Source of the DNA: Calothrix sp. PCC 7507
GTDB lineage: Bacteria; Cyanobacteriota; Cyanobacteriia; Cyanobacteriales; Nostocaceae
Assembly (NCBI RefSeq): GCF_000316575.1
Contig: NC_019682.1
Coordinates: 3,408,001-3,472,000, forward strand
Length of the DNA stretch: 64,000 bases
Reading direction: 5' to 3'
Both the position numbers and the translations under genes were made by a program. Below are positions 21,260 through 30,417 of this stretch, one piece after another. Within the stretch, counting starts at the first letter, position 1, and every line of letters starts with the position of its first letter. The notes beneath the pieces are model-generated. The model was not told the DNA's origin. It did no database searches and saw only the letters and a program-made list of their open reading frames with translations.

Positions 21260-22723
21260 ATGCAGATTCAAACACCAGACTGGGTTAAACACGCTGTTTT
21301 CTACCAGATTTTTCCAGACCGATTTGCTAGAAGCAAACAACCGCGCAAACGGCTGTTGCATGAAGCGCGTTGGGAAGATTGGGAAGCCATGCCCACACTC
21401 CAAGGTTACAAAGGCGGCGATTTGTGGGGCATCCTCGAAGGATTAGACTACATACAAGCTCTGGGAATTAACGCTATTTACTTCACACCCATCTTTCAAT
21501 CAGCCAGCAATCACCGCTATCATACCCACGATTATTATCAGGTTGACCCGTTATTGGGTGGCAATGAAGCTTTTAAGGAATTGCTAGACGCAGCCCATCA
21601 ACGCAATATCAAAGTTGTTCTCGATGGCGTATTCAATCACTCTAGTCGGGGCTTTTTCTTCTTCCACGACGTATTAGAAAATGGCCCCTATTCTCCTTGG
21701 GTAAATTGGTTCAAAATTCAAGGCTGGCCCCTAGCGCCCTACACTGGTGAATTACCTGCCAACTATGAGGGTTGGGCTAACAATCGCGCCTTGCCAGCAT
21801 TTAACCACGATAACCCAGAAGTTAAGGAATACATTATGGAAATTGCCGAATATTGGATTAAATTCGGCATTGATGGTTGGCGGTTAGATGTCCCATTTGA
21901 AGTGAAAACTCCTGGTTTTTGGCAAGAATTTCGCCAACGAGTCAAAGCTATCAATCCCGAAGCCTACATCGTGGGTGAAGTGTGGGGAGATTCCCGTCAG
22001 TGGCTAGATGGGACACAATTTGATGGGGTGATGAATTATCTCTTTGCTGGGCCAACCATTGCCTTTGCAGCAGGCGATCGCGTAGTCTTAGACCAAGTCC
22101 AAAGCCGCGACTATCAACCATATCCACCCTTGTTTGCGGCTGAATATGCTGCCAAAATTCAAGAAGTATTGCAACTGTACCCTTGGGAAATTCAACTTAC
22201 CCAATTAAATTTACTAGCAAGTCACGATACAGCCAGATTACTAACTATCTCTGGAGGCGATAAACCCAGCATCGAACTAGCAACTTTACTGTTACTCACC
22301 TTTCCTGGTGCCCCCAGTATCTACTATGGTGATGAAGTAGGTTTACCCGGTGGGATAGATCCCGACTCCCGTCGTGGTTTTCCCTTAGAGACTAGCTGGG
22401 ATAAAGAAATTTTCACCACTCACCACCAATTAATTACCCTACGTCAAACTCACCCCGCCTTACGTATAGGCGATTACCAAGTTCTCTTTGCTCAAGGGGC
22501 ACTTTACATCTTTGCACGCACCTTGGGAACAGAGGAACTGATTATTGCCGTTAACGTTGGTACAGCACCAGCTAAAGCCAATCTAGATTTAGCAAGTCTG
22601 CGTACTCAACCCAACCAACTTTTATATGGCAACGCAGAAGTAGAGTGGTATGGTGAACCAGCAACTCAACAACTTTCGTTAACTCTTCCTCCCCGCACTG
22701 GCTGTATCCTGGGCGTGAGCTAA
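21260..22723 (+). CDS. Alpha-amylase-family glycoside hydrolase (GH13)
   Basis: This 487-residue (beta/alpha)8 enzyme has the four GH13 regions: DGVFNHSS (122-129), GIDGWRLDVPFE with nucleophile Asp210, GEVWGD with acid/base Glu240, and the transition-state Asp323 in ASHDT. The start (WVKHAVFYQIFPDRF) and motif spacing resemble cyclomaltodextrinase/neopullulanase-type enzymes, but the N-terminal dimerisation domain of those is missing. It has no signal peptide, so it probably acts on cytoplasmic glycogen-derived maltodextrins. A C-terminal beta domain follows (~400-487). Precise specificity cannot be told from sequence. Confidence 0.92.
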   Translation: MQIQTPDWVKHAVFYQIFPDRFARSKQPRKRLLHEARWEDWEAMPTLQGYKGGDLWGILEGLDYIQALGINAIYFTPIFQSASNHRYHTHDYYQVDPLLGGNEAFKELLDAAHQRNIKVVLDGVFNHSSRGFFFFHDVLENGPYSPWVNWFKIQGWPLAPYTGELPANYEGWANNRALPAFNHDNPEVKEYIMEIAEYWIKFGIDGWRLDVPFEVKTPGFWQEFRQRVKAINPEAYIVGEVWGDSRQWLDGTQFDGVMNYLFAGPTIAFAAGDRVVLDQVQSRDYQPYPPLFAAEYAAKIQEVLQLYPWEIQLTQLNLLASHDTARLLTISGGDKPSIELATLLLLTFPGAPSIYYGDEVGLPGGIDPDSRRGFPLETSWDKEIFTTHHQLITLRQTHPALRIGDYQVLFAQGALYIFARTLGTEELIIAVNVGTAPAKANLDLASLRTQPNQLLYGNAEVEWYGEPATQQLSLTLPPRTGCILGVS

Positions 22724-22809
22724 GTTTGTACACAGAGCTAAAGAGTGGGGAAGTCGAGAGATGTGCCCAATAGCGCTAGACCCCTTAACAATTCCCCATT
22801 TCCTATTCC

Positions 22810-22921
22810 GGCGTTGCTGAATCGAGGTATGAAAGTTGAAAATTCCATCTCTCTCTTTTCTTACTCTCTGCGCCTTTGCGCCTCTGCGTGAAACAAATTC
22901 ATACTTTCACTCAGCAACGCC
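22810..22921. repeat. Miniature inverted-repeat element with 9-bp target duplication
   Basis: The 112-bp element starts GGCGTTGCTGA and ends TCAGCAACGCC, a perfect 11-bp terminal inverted repeat, with GGTATGAAAGT / TTCATACTTTC extending it. It is flanked by a perfect TCCTATTCC duplication (22801-22809 and 22922-22930). The centre carries the 'tgcgcctttgcgcctctgcgtg' type of dispersed motif also seen near 4450. It sits between the amylase and fasciclin genes. Confidence 0.93.
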
Positions 22922-22935
22922 TCCTATTCCCTATA

Positions 22936-23364
22936 TCAAGAACGCCTACCCCCAGCAAGCATTGCAGGCATCAATACCGCATCAATAACGTGAATTACCC
23001 CATTATCTGCCAGAATATCGGTTGTGAGAACTGTGGCATCATTCACCTTGATTATGCCGTCAGCAGATTCAATTGCCACAATAGACCCCTCAAGAGTTTG
23101 TGCCTCATCAGTCTGCTCTAAATCCTCAGCCCAGACATCGCCAAAAGCCACGTGATACGTCACAATTTTCTTCAGCTTGGGGATGTCTTGTAGTAGCGAA
23201 TCGAAAGTTCCCTTTGGCAACTTGGTAAAAGCCTCGTCAGTAGGTGCAAAGAGTGTGAAAGGCCCAGGACTCTTGAGAATTTCTATGAGTTCCAAAGCTT
23301 CAAAAGCCTTCAGCAGCGTGTTGAAATTTCCTGCATTTTCAGCAGTTTCCACAAGGTCAGCCAT
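22936..23364 (-). CDS. Fasciclin (FAS1) domain protein
   Basis: This 142-residue protein is a single FAS1 domain from end to end: the H1 motif (FTLFAPTDEAFTKLP) and H2 region (VIHVIDAVLMP) are clear, as is the central YHVA. FAS1 domains mediate adhesion and surface interactions. No signal peptide is present at the chosen ATG (MADLVETAENAGNF), as is common for the short cyanobacterial members, so localisation is uncertain. Full length for the family. The nearby miniature element at 22810-22921 lies past its stop. Confidence 0.95.
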   Translation of the reverse strand: MADLVETAENAGNFNTLLKAFEALELIEILKSPGPFTLFAPTDEAFTKLPKGTFDSLLQDIPKLKKIVTYHVAFGDVWAEDLEQTDEAQTLEGSIVAIESADGIIKVNDATVLTTDILADNGVIHVIDAVLMPAMLAGGRRS

Positions 23365-23517
23365 GAGGTTGAGTTAATTTATTAACTTGGTGTTACAACA
23401 CACTTATAAAGTGTCAAAACGTTGTCAACCTCTATCAAGAGAAAGGTTCCTCACAACTGAGTACGCAGCAGTACATTGATCAGTACTGCTAAACTGGGGA
23501 ATAACCCCAAAAACCAC

Positions 23518-23760
23518 ATGACTATGCTAAAGCGTTCTAAGTTCGAGACCACCCAGTCTCAAATCATGCACCGTGCTGAAGATTTGATTAGTGCAGCTTC
23601 AAATCGCTACCGCATTACAGTTCAAGTGGCAAATCGTGCCAAGCGTCGGCGTTATGAAGACTTTGAAAGTGCAGAAGATGCCATGATGAAACCAGTTCTC
23701 AGGGCAATTATCGAGATGTCCGATGAGCTAACACAGCCAGAAATTATTGGCGAAATTTAA
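23518..23760 (+). CDS. rpoZ: RNA polymerase omega subunit
   Basis: The 80-residue protein starts [20 protein letters not shown] and matches cyanobacterial RpoZ, with the conserved [20 protein letters not shown] segment and acidic C-terminus. Omega binds the beta-prime C-terminus, helps core assembly and, in cyanobacteria, favours recruitment of the primary sigma factor. I use the ATG at 23518, not the in-frame TTG at 23476. A GTA-N8-TAC palindrome lies 44 bp upstream. Confidence 0.95.
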   Translation: MTMLKRSKFETTQSQIMHRAEDLISAASNRYRITVQVANRAKRRRYEDFESAEDAMMKPVLRAIIEMSDELTQPEIIGEI

Positions 23761-23910
23761 ATCAGTGAACAGTTATCAGTGTAGACGCATAGTGGCTTGT
23801 CACAGGCTATAGTTATCACGGTTTCAGTCGGGGATTTAAACTCCACTGAAACCCACCACTTTAGGTCAGTCATGCCAGTTCCGACAATTTTCCGAACTAA
23901 GGTAACCCAC

Positions 23911-24447
23911 ATGTTTCTGACAACCAAGTACTTAGCATTATTAATTGCCCTGATTGCGGCCATGATAGTTGTCTTGGATGATCATGTGATCCCACCTGCT
24001 TTAGCTCAAAGAATCAGCCCTAGCGATGTTTGGCAGCAAGTGTATCAACAATTGCCCGACTTCCCCAAGGAAAATAAATACGTTAGTAAAGAGACGGGAA
24101 AAGTAGCCGAAAACAACACTCTAGCGAGTCGCTTAATCCGCTATCACGTATATGTGAAAGAGCGGACACCAAATTATCGCCTAGATTGGAAACTAACTTT
24201 AGCTGATTATCTCGGTGCAAATGAAATAATGTATGATGTCACCTATCCTGGGAATGATACATTAAGAGAAAATCCTCTGGAAGGCGATCGCACTGCTATT
24301 ACTCGTCTCAACCGTCGCCAACGAGATGCTGTAGTCCAAGTCCTAACTAACATCTTTAATCCTCGGGCCTCAACTCCAATAGCCCCAAACCCCAATACTT
24401 CTACCCCAAAACCACCCCCATCAGGTGGTGCAGAACTTTTGAAGTAA
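23911..24447 (+). CDS. Secreted cyanobacterial protein of unknown function
   Basis: This ~178-residue protein has a signal peptide (YLALLIALIAAMIVVLDDH...ALAQ). The mature part (SDVWQQVYQQLPDFPKENKYVS..., LIRYHVYVKERTPNYRLDWKLTLADYLG) is conserved in cyanobacteria, though I know no assigned function. A Pro/Asn/Ser-rich tail ends the protein. The ATG 23911 has AAGG upstream and places the signal peptide at the very N-terminus, so the longer frame from 23797 is unlikely. Confidence 0.8.
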   Translation: MFLTTKYLALLIALIAAMIVVLDDHVIPPALAQRISPSDVWQQVYQQLPDFPKENKYVSKETGKVAENNTLASRLIRYHVYVKERTPNYRLDWKLTLADYLGANEIMYDVTYPGNDTLRENPLEGDRTAITRLNRRQRDAVVQVLTNIFNPRASTPIAPNPNTSTPKPPPSGGAELLK

Positions 24448-24465
24448 TCTTTGATTAAATCAAGC

Positions 24466-24495
24466 TTGTATGTTTGCTTAATCTTATGCTATACT
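24466..24495 (+). promoter_or_regulatory. Putative sigma-70-type promoter of tRNA-Pro
   Basis: TTGTAT (24466-24471) and TATACT (24490-24495) are 18 bp apart and about 70 bp before the tRNA. Both hexamers are close to consensus. Inferred from sequence only. Confidence 0.45.
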
Positions 24496-24565
24496 TGTAA
24501 AGTTGAATTAAAATCCTAGGATAAAAGCAAAGAAGTTTAAATCCTGAGTTTTAAATTAGCATTAA

Positions 24566-24639
24566 CGGGGCGTAGCGCAGCTTGGTAGCGCGCCACTTTG
24601 GGGTAGTGGAGGTCGTGGGTTCGAATCCCGCCGCTCCGA
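24566..24639 (+). tRNA. tRNA-Pro (anticodon GGG)
   Basis: A 74-nt cloverleaf: acceptor CGGGGCG pairs with CGCTCCG (one G-U), D-arm GCGC AGCTTGGTA GCGC, anticodon stem CCACT/AGTGG around loop TTGGGGT with anticodon GGG, T-arm GTGGG TTCGAAT CCCGC, and discriminator A. CCA is not encoded. The GGG anticodon reads CCC/CCU proline codons. A rho-independent terminator follows directly. Confidence 0.96.
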
Positions 24640-24647
24640 TTGATAGT

Positions 24648-24692
24648 AAAAACAACCAGCTAGTATTTGGTAAAAAACTAGCTGGTTGTTTT
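24648..24692 (+). terminator. Rho-independent terminator after tRNA-Pro
   Basis: AAACAACCAGCTAG pairs with CTAGCTGGTTGTTT, a near-perfect stem of about 14 bp ending in a T-run. The matching A-run on the other side means it could also serve the minus-strand gene ending at 24718. Confidence 0.9.
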
Positions 24693-24717
24693 AGTTTAGA
24701 TAATACCTAAATGTTCT

Positions 24718-26115
24718 TTAAAATGGCACGAAGTCGTATCCAGCAGGAGATTTACTACTCGGTTGGATCTTGACTAATATTGCTGTACCGTTGCGATCGC
24801 CCGATGGCTGAAATGCTATCTTACCTGTAGCACCATTAGCTGAGAAACTCGAACTATGCAGTATCTTTTGTAATTCTTCGCGGCTGCTACCTTGCTGTAA
24901 ACCTTTGGCGATCGCTACAATTGCATCATAAGCTGTGGCTGTTCGCCAGTTAACATTTCCACCCCAAAGTTTGACAGCATTTTGGGTAAAAGGATTGCCG
25001 GGAATCGCCGTAGGATGCCAAGGCACAGGTAATACTAAGCCATTAACATTTGCTTTCCCCGCCTGTAGGGTTTGAAATCTATAAAGTGTAGGACTAGCGA
25101 GTAATGTTAATTTACCGTCATTTGCTGCTGCTAATTCTATAGCTTTGTTGAGTCTATCCACATGAGGGGCTAACACCAAGCTATCAGCACCACTGCTAAT
25201 AAACTGGGACAAAATGGTACTAGGGTTGAAATTGGCGGCAGAAATATCGCAATCAGTAGGATTAACTTTGCCACCCTTAGCCACTATATTTTTGACCAAT
25301 TCATCTTTAAAAGACAAAGTATCAATCGATTTAGAATCAATACAGATGCCGATATTAGTTTTACCCGATTTTTTAGTGTAATTAGAAAGGCTTTCGGCAA
25401 ACGAACCATTACTAGGAACAGTACGAAATATATAACTGCCGATATTAGAGAGATTTTGTGCAGAACTCGTAGGAGAGATCATCACTAAACCGCCCTGTTG
25501 ATAAACTGGTGCCGCAGCTATAGAAGCATCACTAGAATTGTGTCCTACTACAGCCAGAATACCAGGATCTTTGATCGACTGCGTGGCAATCTGTTGAGCT
25601 TTGCTAGGATCATTATCATCGTTAGCGATCGCCACCTGTAAAAGCTTACCAGTAATGCCACCACTGCGATTTATCTCATCTTGAGCCTGAGCCACCCCCC
25701 GCAAAATCTCTTTGGCTACATCTAAATTGCCACCAATAGGCACACTGACTGCAATTTTTAAGTATTTGCCCTTTGCTGCCAAGGAATTATTTAAATAAAT
25801 TAATGCCTCTGGATCGTTGCGATTTTTCAGTAAAGATGACTTAAAACCATCGCCAGCTTTGGCAAAATCACCCTTAGCAAAAGCTTGTACTCCTGATTCT
25901 TTATCAGGGTTCGTGTCAGCAGTTACTAAAATTTTCTCACCTAAGCTACTCTGTTGTGACGCAGAATCGGAAGCTGGTTGAGGATTATTTCCTGGTAGTA
26001 CAGAATTTGAACTTTTGTTTGATACTTGATTCCATAACCAAAATCCACCACCTAGCACAGTAGTCGTAACCAGTAGAGATAAAATCAGCAGCTTTGTTTC
26101 CTTTTGGGAATTCAT
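24718..26115 (-). CDS. ABC-type branched-chain amino acid binding protein with TPR-like insert
   Basis: The protein (465 residues) has an N-terminal membrane anchor (LLILSLLVTTTVLGGGFWLW), a Ser/Asn-rich linker, a short TPR-like segment (AFAKGDFAKAGDGFKSSLLKNRNDPEALIYL, split here only by context), then a Leu/Ile/Val-type periplasmic binding fold (IAVSVPIGGNLDVAKEILRG; VGHNSSDASIAAAPVYQQGG; MISPTSSAQNL). No permease or ATPase gene is adjacent, so it may serve a transporter encoded elsewhere or act as a sensor. The ATG 26115 is preferred over the TTG at 26121. Confidence 0.87.
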   Translation of the reverse strand: MNSQKETKLLILSLLVTTTVLGGGFWLWNQVSNKSSNSVLPGNNPQPASDSASQQSSLGEKILVTADTNPDKESGVQAFAKGDFAKAGDGFKSSLLKNRNDPEALIYLNNSLAAKGKYLKIAVSVPIGGNLDVAKEILRGVAQAQDEINRSGGITGKLLQVAIANDDNDPSKAQQIATQSIKDPGILAVVGHNSSDASIAAAPVYQQGGLVMISPTSSAQNLSNIGSYIFRTVPSNGSFAESLSNYTKKSGKTNIGICIDSKSIDTLSFKDELVKNIVAKGGKVNPTDCDISAANFNPSTILSQFISSGADSLVLAPHVDRLNKAIELAAANDGKLTLLASPTLYRFQTLQAGKANVNGLVLPVPWHPTAIPGNPFTQNAVKLWGGNVNWRTATAYDAIVAIAKGLQQGSSREELQKILHSSSFSANGATGKIAFQPSGDRNGTAILVKIQPSSKSPAGYDFVPF

Positions 26116-26460
26116 TATCAAATTTTGGGTTGTAAGTCAGTCTGTGTAAAAATTAGTATTAAATAAGTAGTTGGACAAAAATATTTACAGTCATTGCGAA
26201 CGGGAAGGCTCCGCACAAATACGTTCAAAAATCAATTAGGAATCCTATATCTACTTATGGTTTACTAATGAATATCGGATTTCCTATAACTATGATTGTC
26301 TTGGTGTCAATTCGTTGTAGGCTGTAGATTGCAGGATCTATAGTCTAGTAATGTGCTATCAAACAAATCTGCCAATCAACTTTTGCAAGAGTGATTGTTA
26401 CCAGTTACAAAGTCTTCTACACTTACTGCATAGGTTTTTAAGTCTCAACAGCTCCTCATA
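26116..26460. other. Divergent intergenic region before argB
   Basis: These ~345 bp between the divergent binding-protein gene and argB must contain both promoters. There is a dispersed-repeat fragment (CATTGCGAACGGGAAGGC, near 26194) and nothing else I recognise. Confidence 0.5.
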
Positions 26461-27354
26461 ATGGTCAACGATACTGAATACATCAGACAAACTGAAGCCA
26501 CTCGTGTGGAAGTATTAAGCGAAGCGCTACCTTATATTCAACAATTCGCTGGACGCACTGTGGTTGTTAAATACGGTGGTGCGGCGATGAAAGATAGCAC
26601 CCTTAAAGATAAAGTCATCCGTGATGTTGTATTTTTATCTTGCGTCGGCTTGCGCCCAATTCTTGTCCACGGTGGCGGGCCAGAAATTAACAGCTGGTTA
26701 GATAAACTGGGAATTGAACCACAATTTAAGAATGGTTTACGAGTGACTGACGCTGCCACAATGGATGTGGTGGAAATGGTTTTAGTCGGCCGAGTTAATA
26801 AAGAAATTGTCGAACTGATTAACCAAGCTGGTGGCTTGGCGGTGGGACTTTGTGGTAAAGATGGTAACTTAGTTACAGCTCGTCCCCAAGGTGAAGAAGG
26901 CATTGGCTTTGTGGGAGAAGTCAGTAATGTCAACGTGGAAATTTTAAATACATTGGCGAGTAATGGCTATATTCCAGTAGTTTCGAGTGTCGCTGCTGAC
27001 GAGACAGGACAAGCCTACAATATCAATGCGGATACTGTAGCTGGAGAAATAGCGGCAGCATTAGGGGCAGAAAAGTTGATTTTACTGACCGACACTAGGG
27101 GTATTTTAAAAGATTATAAAGACCCGTCAACCTTGATTCCCAAAGTAGATATTCCCGAAGCCCGCGAGCTGATTGCCAATGGTATAGTTAGTGGTGGCAT
27201 GATTCCCAAAGTAACTTGTTGTGTGCGATCGCTTGCTCAAGGTGTCAAAGCTGCACACATCATTGACGGGCGCATTCCCCACGCCCTACTACTAGAAATT
27301 TTTACAGACGTTGGTATCGGGACAATGATTCTCGGTTCCCAGTTTACTAAATGA
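26461..27354 (+). CDS. argB: Acetylglutamate kinase
   Basis: The 297-residue enzyme phosphorylates N-acetylglutamate, the second and controlled step of arginine synthesis. Family motifs are [11 protein letters not shown] (ATP-phosphate Lys), [20 protein letters not shown] (acetylglutamate site) and the C-terminal VSGGMIPKV. The N-terminal helix ([20 protein letters not shown]) is the extension found in hexameric, arginine-inhibited forms. In cyanobacteria this enzyme is activated by the PII protein GlnB, so nitrogen control is expected at protein level. Full length, ATG start. Confidence 0.97.
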   Translation: MVNDTEYIRQTEATRVEVLSEALPYIQQFAGRTVVVKYGGAAMKDSTLKDKVIRDVVFLSCVGLRPILVHGGGPEINSWLDKLGIEPQFKNGLRVTDAATMDVVEMVLVGRVNKEIVELINQAGGLAVGLCGKDGNLVTARPQGEEGIGFVGEVSNVNVEILNTLASNGYIPVVSSVAADETGQAYNINADTVAGEIAAALGAEKLILLTDTRGILKDYKDPSTLIPKVDIPEARELIANGIVSGGMIPKVTCCVRSLAQGVKAAHIIDGRIPHALLLEIFTDVGIGTMILGSQFTK

Positions 27355-27491
27355 TAGGCAACTGGTACTGACTTGTGCCGAGCGTAGTCGAGGTAGCGGA
27401 GCCGAAGTATAGGCAATAGGCAAAGCAGTCCATCCAAAATATGTGGGGTTTCATGAAACCTTTGAGGGTGGGCTTTTACTTGCCTAAAGAA

Positions 27492-28031
27492 CTAGCGCGG
27501 AGACAAAATCACTCGCGATCGCCCCCTGAATGGTGTGTCATGCCATGAATTATTCACATTCACCGGATTTGGTGTTGAGTAACGAATTCTCGGATAATTC
27601 ACATTGGGATAAATCTGTCTGGGATAGACGACATTCTGCCTCACACCGCCATCACGGTAATAACTGCGATGTATAATTTGTCTTCTAGCCGGATGAACAA
27701 CCCGAAAATTGCTAGTAGGATAATTCACATTGGGATAAATCTGCCTGGGATAGACGACATTCTGCCTGATATCACCATCATGGTAATAACTGCGATGTAT
27801 AATTTGTCTTCTAGCCGGATGAACAACCCTAAGATTGTTAATCGGACTGCCATAAACAGAGTAATTAGGTGCAGGTAGTTGGTTAACACGAGCGCCATTA
27901 ATAATAATCACCGATTGGGCAGAAACTGGAGCAATTGCCGCGTTCATCACTGCCAGGGTTATACCTACGTATAGGCAATTTAGCGGCAAATGCTTGATTT
28001 TAGGCATATTTTGTGCAGTCATATTTGACAA
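27492..28031 (-). CDS. Secreted repeat protein of unknown function
   Basis: This 179-residue protein has a signal peptide (LYVGITLAVMNAAIAPVSAQ). The mature part consists mainly of a 42-residue unit present twice (RVVHPARRQIIHRSYY...QIYPNVNYP), matched by a 126-bp DNA tandem duplication (27593-27718 and 27719-27844). It is rich in Arg, Tyr, Asn and Pro and basic, with no known domain. The near-identity of the copies points to recent duplication. It is probably periplasmic or extracellular; function unknown. Confidence 0.75.
   Translation of the reverse strand: MSNMTAQNMPKIKHLPLNCLYVGITLAVMNAAIAPVSAQSVIIINGARVNQLPAPNYSVYGSPINNLRVVHPARRQIIHRSYYHDGDIRQNVVYPRQIYPNVNYPTSNFRVVHPARRQIIHRSYYRDGGVRQNVVYPRQIYPNVNYPRIRYSTPNPVNVNNSWHDTPFRGRSRVILSPR
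27593..27844. repeat. 126-bp in-frame tandem duplication
   Basis: GATAATTCACATTGGGATAA starts at both 27593 and 27719, and the two 126-bp units agree almost base for base. The period is 42 codons, so the reading frame of the secreted protein is kept. Confidence 0.9.
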
Positions 28032-28197
28032 CCTAGAATCATTAACTTTAACGACTTAACAATTAGCCATAGCTACTTAGCTAATTACTTAAAATTTTAA
28101 AATTTTATCTGCTTTAAATGTTGCTAGCTTCTTAAAAAGTTTCAAAAAGATTCCTGGCATTGGCAAAATTAAAGTATTGCTGAATTGTGTGTATAAC

Positions 28198-28734
28198 GTG
28201 AGTGCAGAAAGTTTAGAAATTGCCAGGGCTATCTTCCAGACTGGGAAAGTTGCCTTTGAAAGTGGGCAATATCGAGAAGCCGTAGAAAATCTAGAAAAGG
28301 CCAGCACCCTTGTGGCACGTAATTCTCGCCTTGGGGGTGAAGTGCAACTTTGGCTGGTGACAGCTTATGAAGCTGCTGGGAGAACAGAAGATGCGATCGC
28401 CCTTTGCCAACAACTCAAACGCCATCCCTATTCCGAAACCAGCAAACAAGCGCGGCGGTTAGTCTACATCTTACAAGCGCCTAAACTGCAAAGACCTAGC
28501 GAGTGGATGACGGAAATCCCCGATTTAGGTGCATTGTCTGATAACGAATCCAAAATTCGCATAGCTGCTAAACCTCGTAACTCTTCTGGGATAAAAAAGC
28601 CTACTGAACCAGAATTTCTTGACCTCAGTCAGGTCAATACCAGCGATAATCGCTTTATCTGGCTGGCGCTAATTGTCATTAGTTTGACGCTTTTGTACTT
28701 AGCTTGGTTAAGTAACAACAGTGTCACAAGTTAA
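28198..28734 (+). CDS. TPR-like protein with C-terminal membrane anchor
   Basis: About 178 residues. Two helical hairpins resembling TPRs (IARAIFQTGKVAFESGQYRE; QLWLVTAYEAAGRTEDAIAL) are followed by a linker with IPDLGAL and one C-terminal membrane helix (FIWLALIVISLTLLYLAWL). The tail-anchored layout puts the TPRs in the cytoplasm. I start at GTG 28198 (MSAESLEIA); the TTG at 28177 is an alternative. It is followed closely by a DUF3153 gene on the same strand, so the two may be co-transcribed. Confidence 0.82.
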   Translation: MSAESLEIARAIFQTGKVAFESGQYREAVENLEKASTLVARNSRLGGEVQLWLVTAYEAAGRTEDAIALCQQLKRHPYSETSKQARRLVYILQAPKLQRPSEWMTEIPDLGALSDNESKIRIAAKPRNSSGIKKPTEPEFLDLSQVNTSDNRFIWLALIVISLTLLYLAWLSNNSVTS

Positions 28735-28751
28735 ATCAGTTAATAAATTGA

Positions 28752-28779
28752 TAACTGTTAACTGTTAACTGTTAACTGT
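28752..28779. repeat. Heptamer tandem repeat TAACTGT x4
   Basis: Four exact copies of TAACTGT lie between the TPR gene and the DUF3153 gene. This is a short tandemly repeated repetitive sequence (STRR) of the kind typical of heterocystous cyanobacteria. Confidence 0.9.
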
Positions 28780-28796
28780 TTTGGAGATTTAGAGTA

Positions 28797-29720
28797 ATGA
28801 ATTCGTCGCATTTAGGAAAGATTTTAGTGTCATCCCTCAAAACATGGGGCTTTGTGCTGGCAAAATTACAATTTCTCAGCATCTTGAATCCTCAAAACCT
28901 GATTAATCGGTGCTTATCTCTCCCAACGAACACAGGTGCAGCAAAAATCCCTAAACCCACAGTCTGGCTGATAGTATTAGCATCCCTGTTGCTATCTGGT
29001 TGCGTTAAATATGACGTGGGAGTGAATTTTAGCAACTCAAATCGTGGCGAAATAGTACAGCATATTAAGTTGGGAGAACGGCTCACCAGTTTTAGTGGTG
29101 ACTATGTGTATGAATGGTTAAATAGCATCGAGCGTCGCGCCCGCAAACTAGAAGGTAAAGCGCAGCGGGTTTCTCCAGAAGAAATTATTGTAACCATTCC
29201 TTTTACTAATGGTGAGGAATTACAAACAAAATTCAACGAGTTTTTTAACTCTCGTGTCAATCAAAAAGCTGAGTCAGTAGAAAGTGGATCTGATTCCGAA
29301 CTACCGAAAATTGAATCAAATTTACACTTAGAGCAGAACAATTTTTTACTTTTAGTCAAGAATCGGTTGATTTATGATTTAGATTTGCGATCGCTCTCTG
29401 TGATTGCTAGCAAAGGTAACGTCCTAGCAAATCCCGGCTCGATTCTCGATTTAGAATTTAGCTTACAAGCCCCTTGGGGTGTCAGTAATATTGCGATCGC
29501 TGAAGATGCAATTGAGCCAGAAAAGAGCAACAATCAGCTAGTATGGCAGTTAAGACCTGGTGAACTTAACCACATAGAAGCTACCTTCTGGCTTCCCAGT
29601 CCCCTAGGTATTGGTGCTTTGTTAATTGTCTTGTTTGTCTGGGGAGGACTGTATCTCAGATATACTTTCATGCCAGATCCCAGAATTCAATTTGGGCATA
29701 AAGTAGCAGTCACAGAGTAG
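28797..29720 (+). CDS. DUF3153 membrane protein
   Basis: This 307-residue protein has an N-terminal hydrophobic segment ending in a lipobox-like SGC (LIVLASLLLSGC) and a C-terminal membrane helix (IGALLIVLFVWGGLYLRY). The region between (KYDVGVNFSNSNRGEIVQHI; VTIPFTNGEELQTKFNEFF) is the conserved DUF3153 domain, restricted largely to cyanobacteria and plastids, of unknown function. The hydrophobic signal starts ~55 residues in, so a later start is possible, but no better ribosome site is evident. Confidence 0.85.
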   Translation: MNSSHLGKILVSSLKTWGFVLAKLQFLSILNPQNLINRCLSLPTNTGAAKIPKPTVWLIVLASLLLSGCVKYDVGVNFSNSNRGEIVQHIKLGERLTSFSGDYVYEWLNSIERRARKLEGKAQRVSPEEIIVTIPFTNGEELQTKFNEFFNSRVNQKAESVESGSDSELPKIESNLHLEQNNFLLLVKNRLIYDLDLRSLSVIASKGNVLANPGSILDLEFSLQAPWGVSNIAIAEDAIEPEKSNNQLVWQLRPGELNHIEATFWLPSPLGIGALLIVLFVWGGLYLRYTFMPDPRIQFGHKVAVTE

Positions 29721-29772
29721 TGCTGAGTGCTGAGTAAAAAGAACATACTCAGCACTCATAACTCACCACTCA

Positions 29773-30417
29773 TTAAGGAGACAACCGCTCAATTTTCCAA
29801 CTACCATCATCCAAGTGACTATAAAGTAAGCGATCGTGCAGACGACTGGAGCGTCCTTGCCAAAACTCAATCTCTGTAGGGATAATTCGCAAGCCTCCCC
29901 AATGCGTCGGGCGGGGAATCTCCTGATTTGCATACTGGCTTTGGAATTCTTGCAACCGTTGCTCTAAAAATTCCCGGCTGCCAATTACCTCACTTTGATT
30001 AGATGCCCACGCGCCCAGCCGACTATTCTGAGGACGACTGGAAAAATACTGATCCGACTCGTTTTCAGAAGCTTTCTCCACACGCCCTGCAATCCGCACT
30101 TGGCGTTCCAATTCAGCCCACCAAAAAACCAGCGCTGCTTGGGGATTTTCTGCCAATTCTTGTCCTTTGCGACTGTTGTAGTTGGTGAAAAAGACAAATC
30201 CTCGTTCATCAAAATCTTTTAGCAACACCATTCTCGCCGAAGGTTTACCGTCTGGTGTGGCAGTGGCGATAGTCATGGCGTTGGGTTCAGGAAGTTGGGC
30301 TGCTAGTGCCTGAGCAAACCACCTTTTAAATTGTATAAATGGGTTGGGATCAGCCTCAATTTCGCTCAAATCTTGTAAAGTGTAGTCTTTGCGAAGGTCG
30401 GCTATATTTTTATCCAC
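29773..30417 (-). CDS. pdxH: Pyridoxamine 5'-phosphate oxidase
   Basis: This 214-residue FMN enzyme oxidises pyridoxamine or pyridoxine phosphate to pyridoxal phosphate. Family motifs are clear: [42 protein letters not shown] (FMN site), [17 protein letters not shown] and the C-terminal [12 protein letters not shown]...WKIERLSP. Start is GTG at 30417, since the protein then begins at the usual point ([17 protein letters not shown]). Complete. Confidence 0.97.
   Translation of the reverse strand: MDKNIADLRKDYTLQDLSEIEADPNPFIQFKRWFAQALAAQLPEPNAMTIATATPDGKPSARMVLLKDFDERGFVFFTNYNSRKGQELAENPQAALVFWWAELERQVRIAGRVEKASENESDQYFSSRPQNSRLGAWASNQSEVIGSREFLEQRLQEFQSQYANQEIPRPTHWGGLRIIPTEIEFWQGRSSRLHDRLLYSHLDDGSWKIERLSP

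Noticed and set aside
23461-23474. NtcA site (GTA-N8-TAC) upstream of rpoZ
   Set aside because: The palindrome matches but there is no TAN3T box at the expected ~22-bp distance, and rpoZ is not a known NtcA target; chance is likely.
24565-24640. tRNA gene as integration site of an island
   Set aside because: No integrase, direct repeat of the tRNA end or atypical genes follow it.
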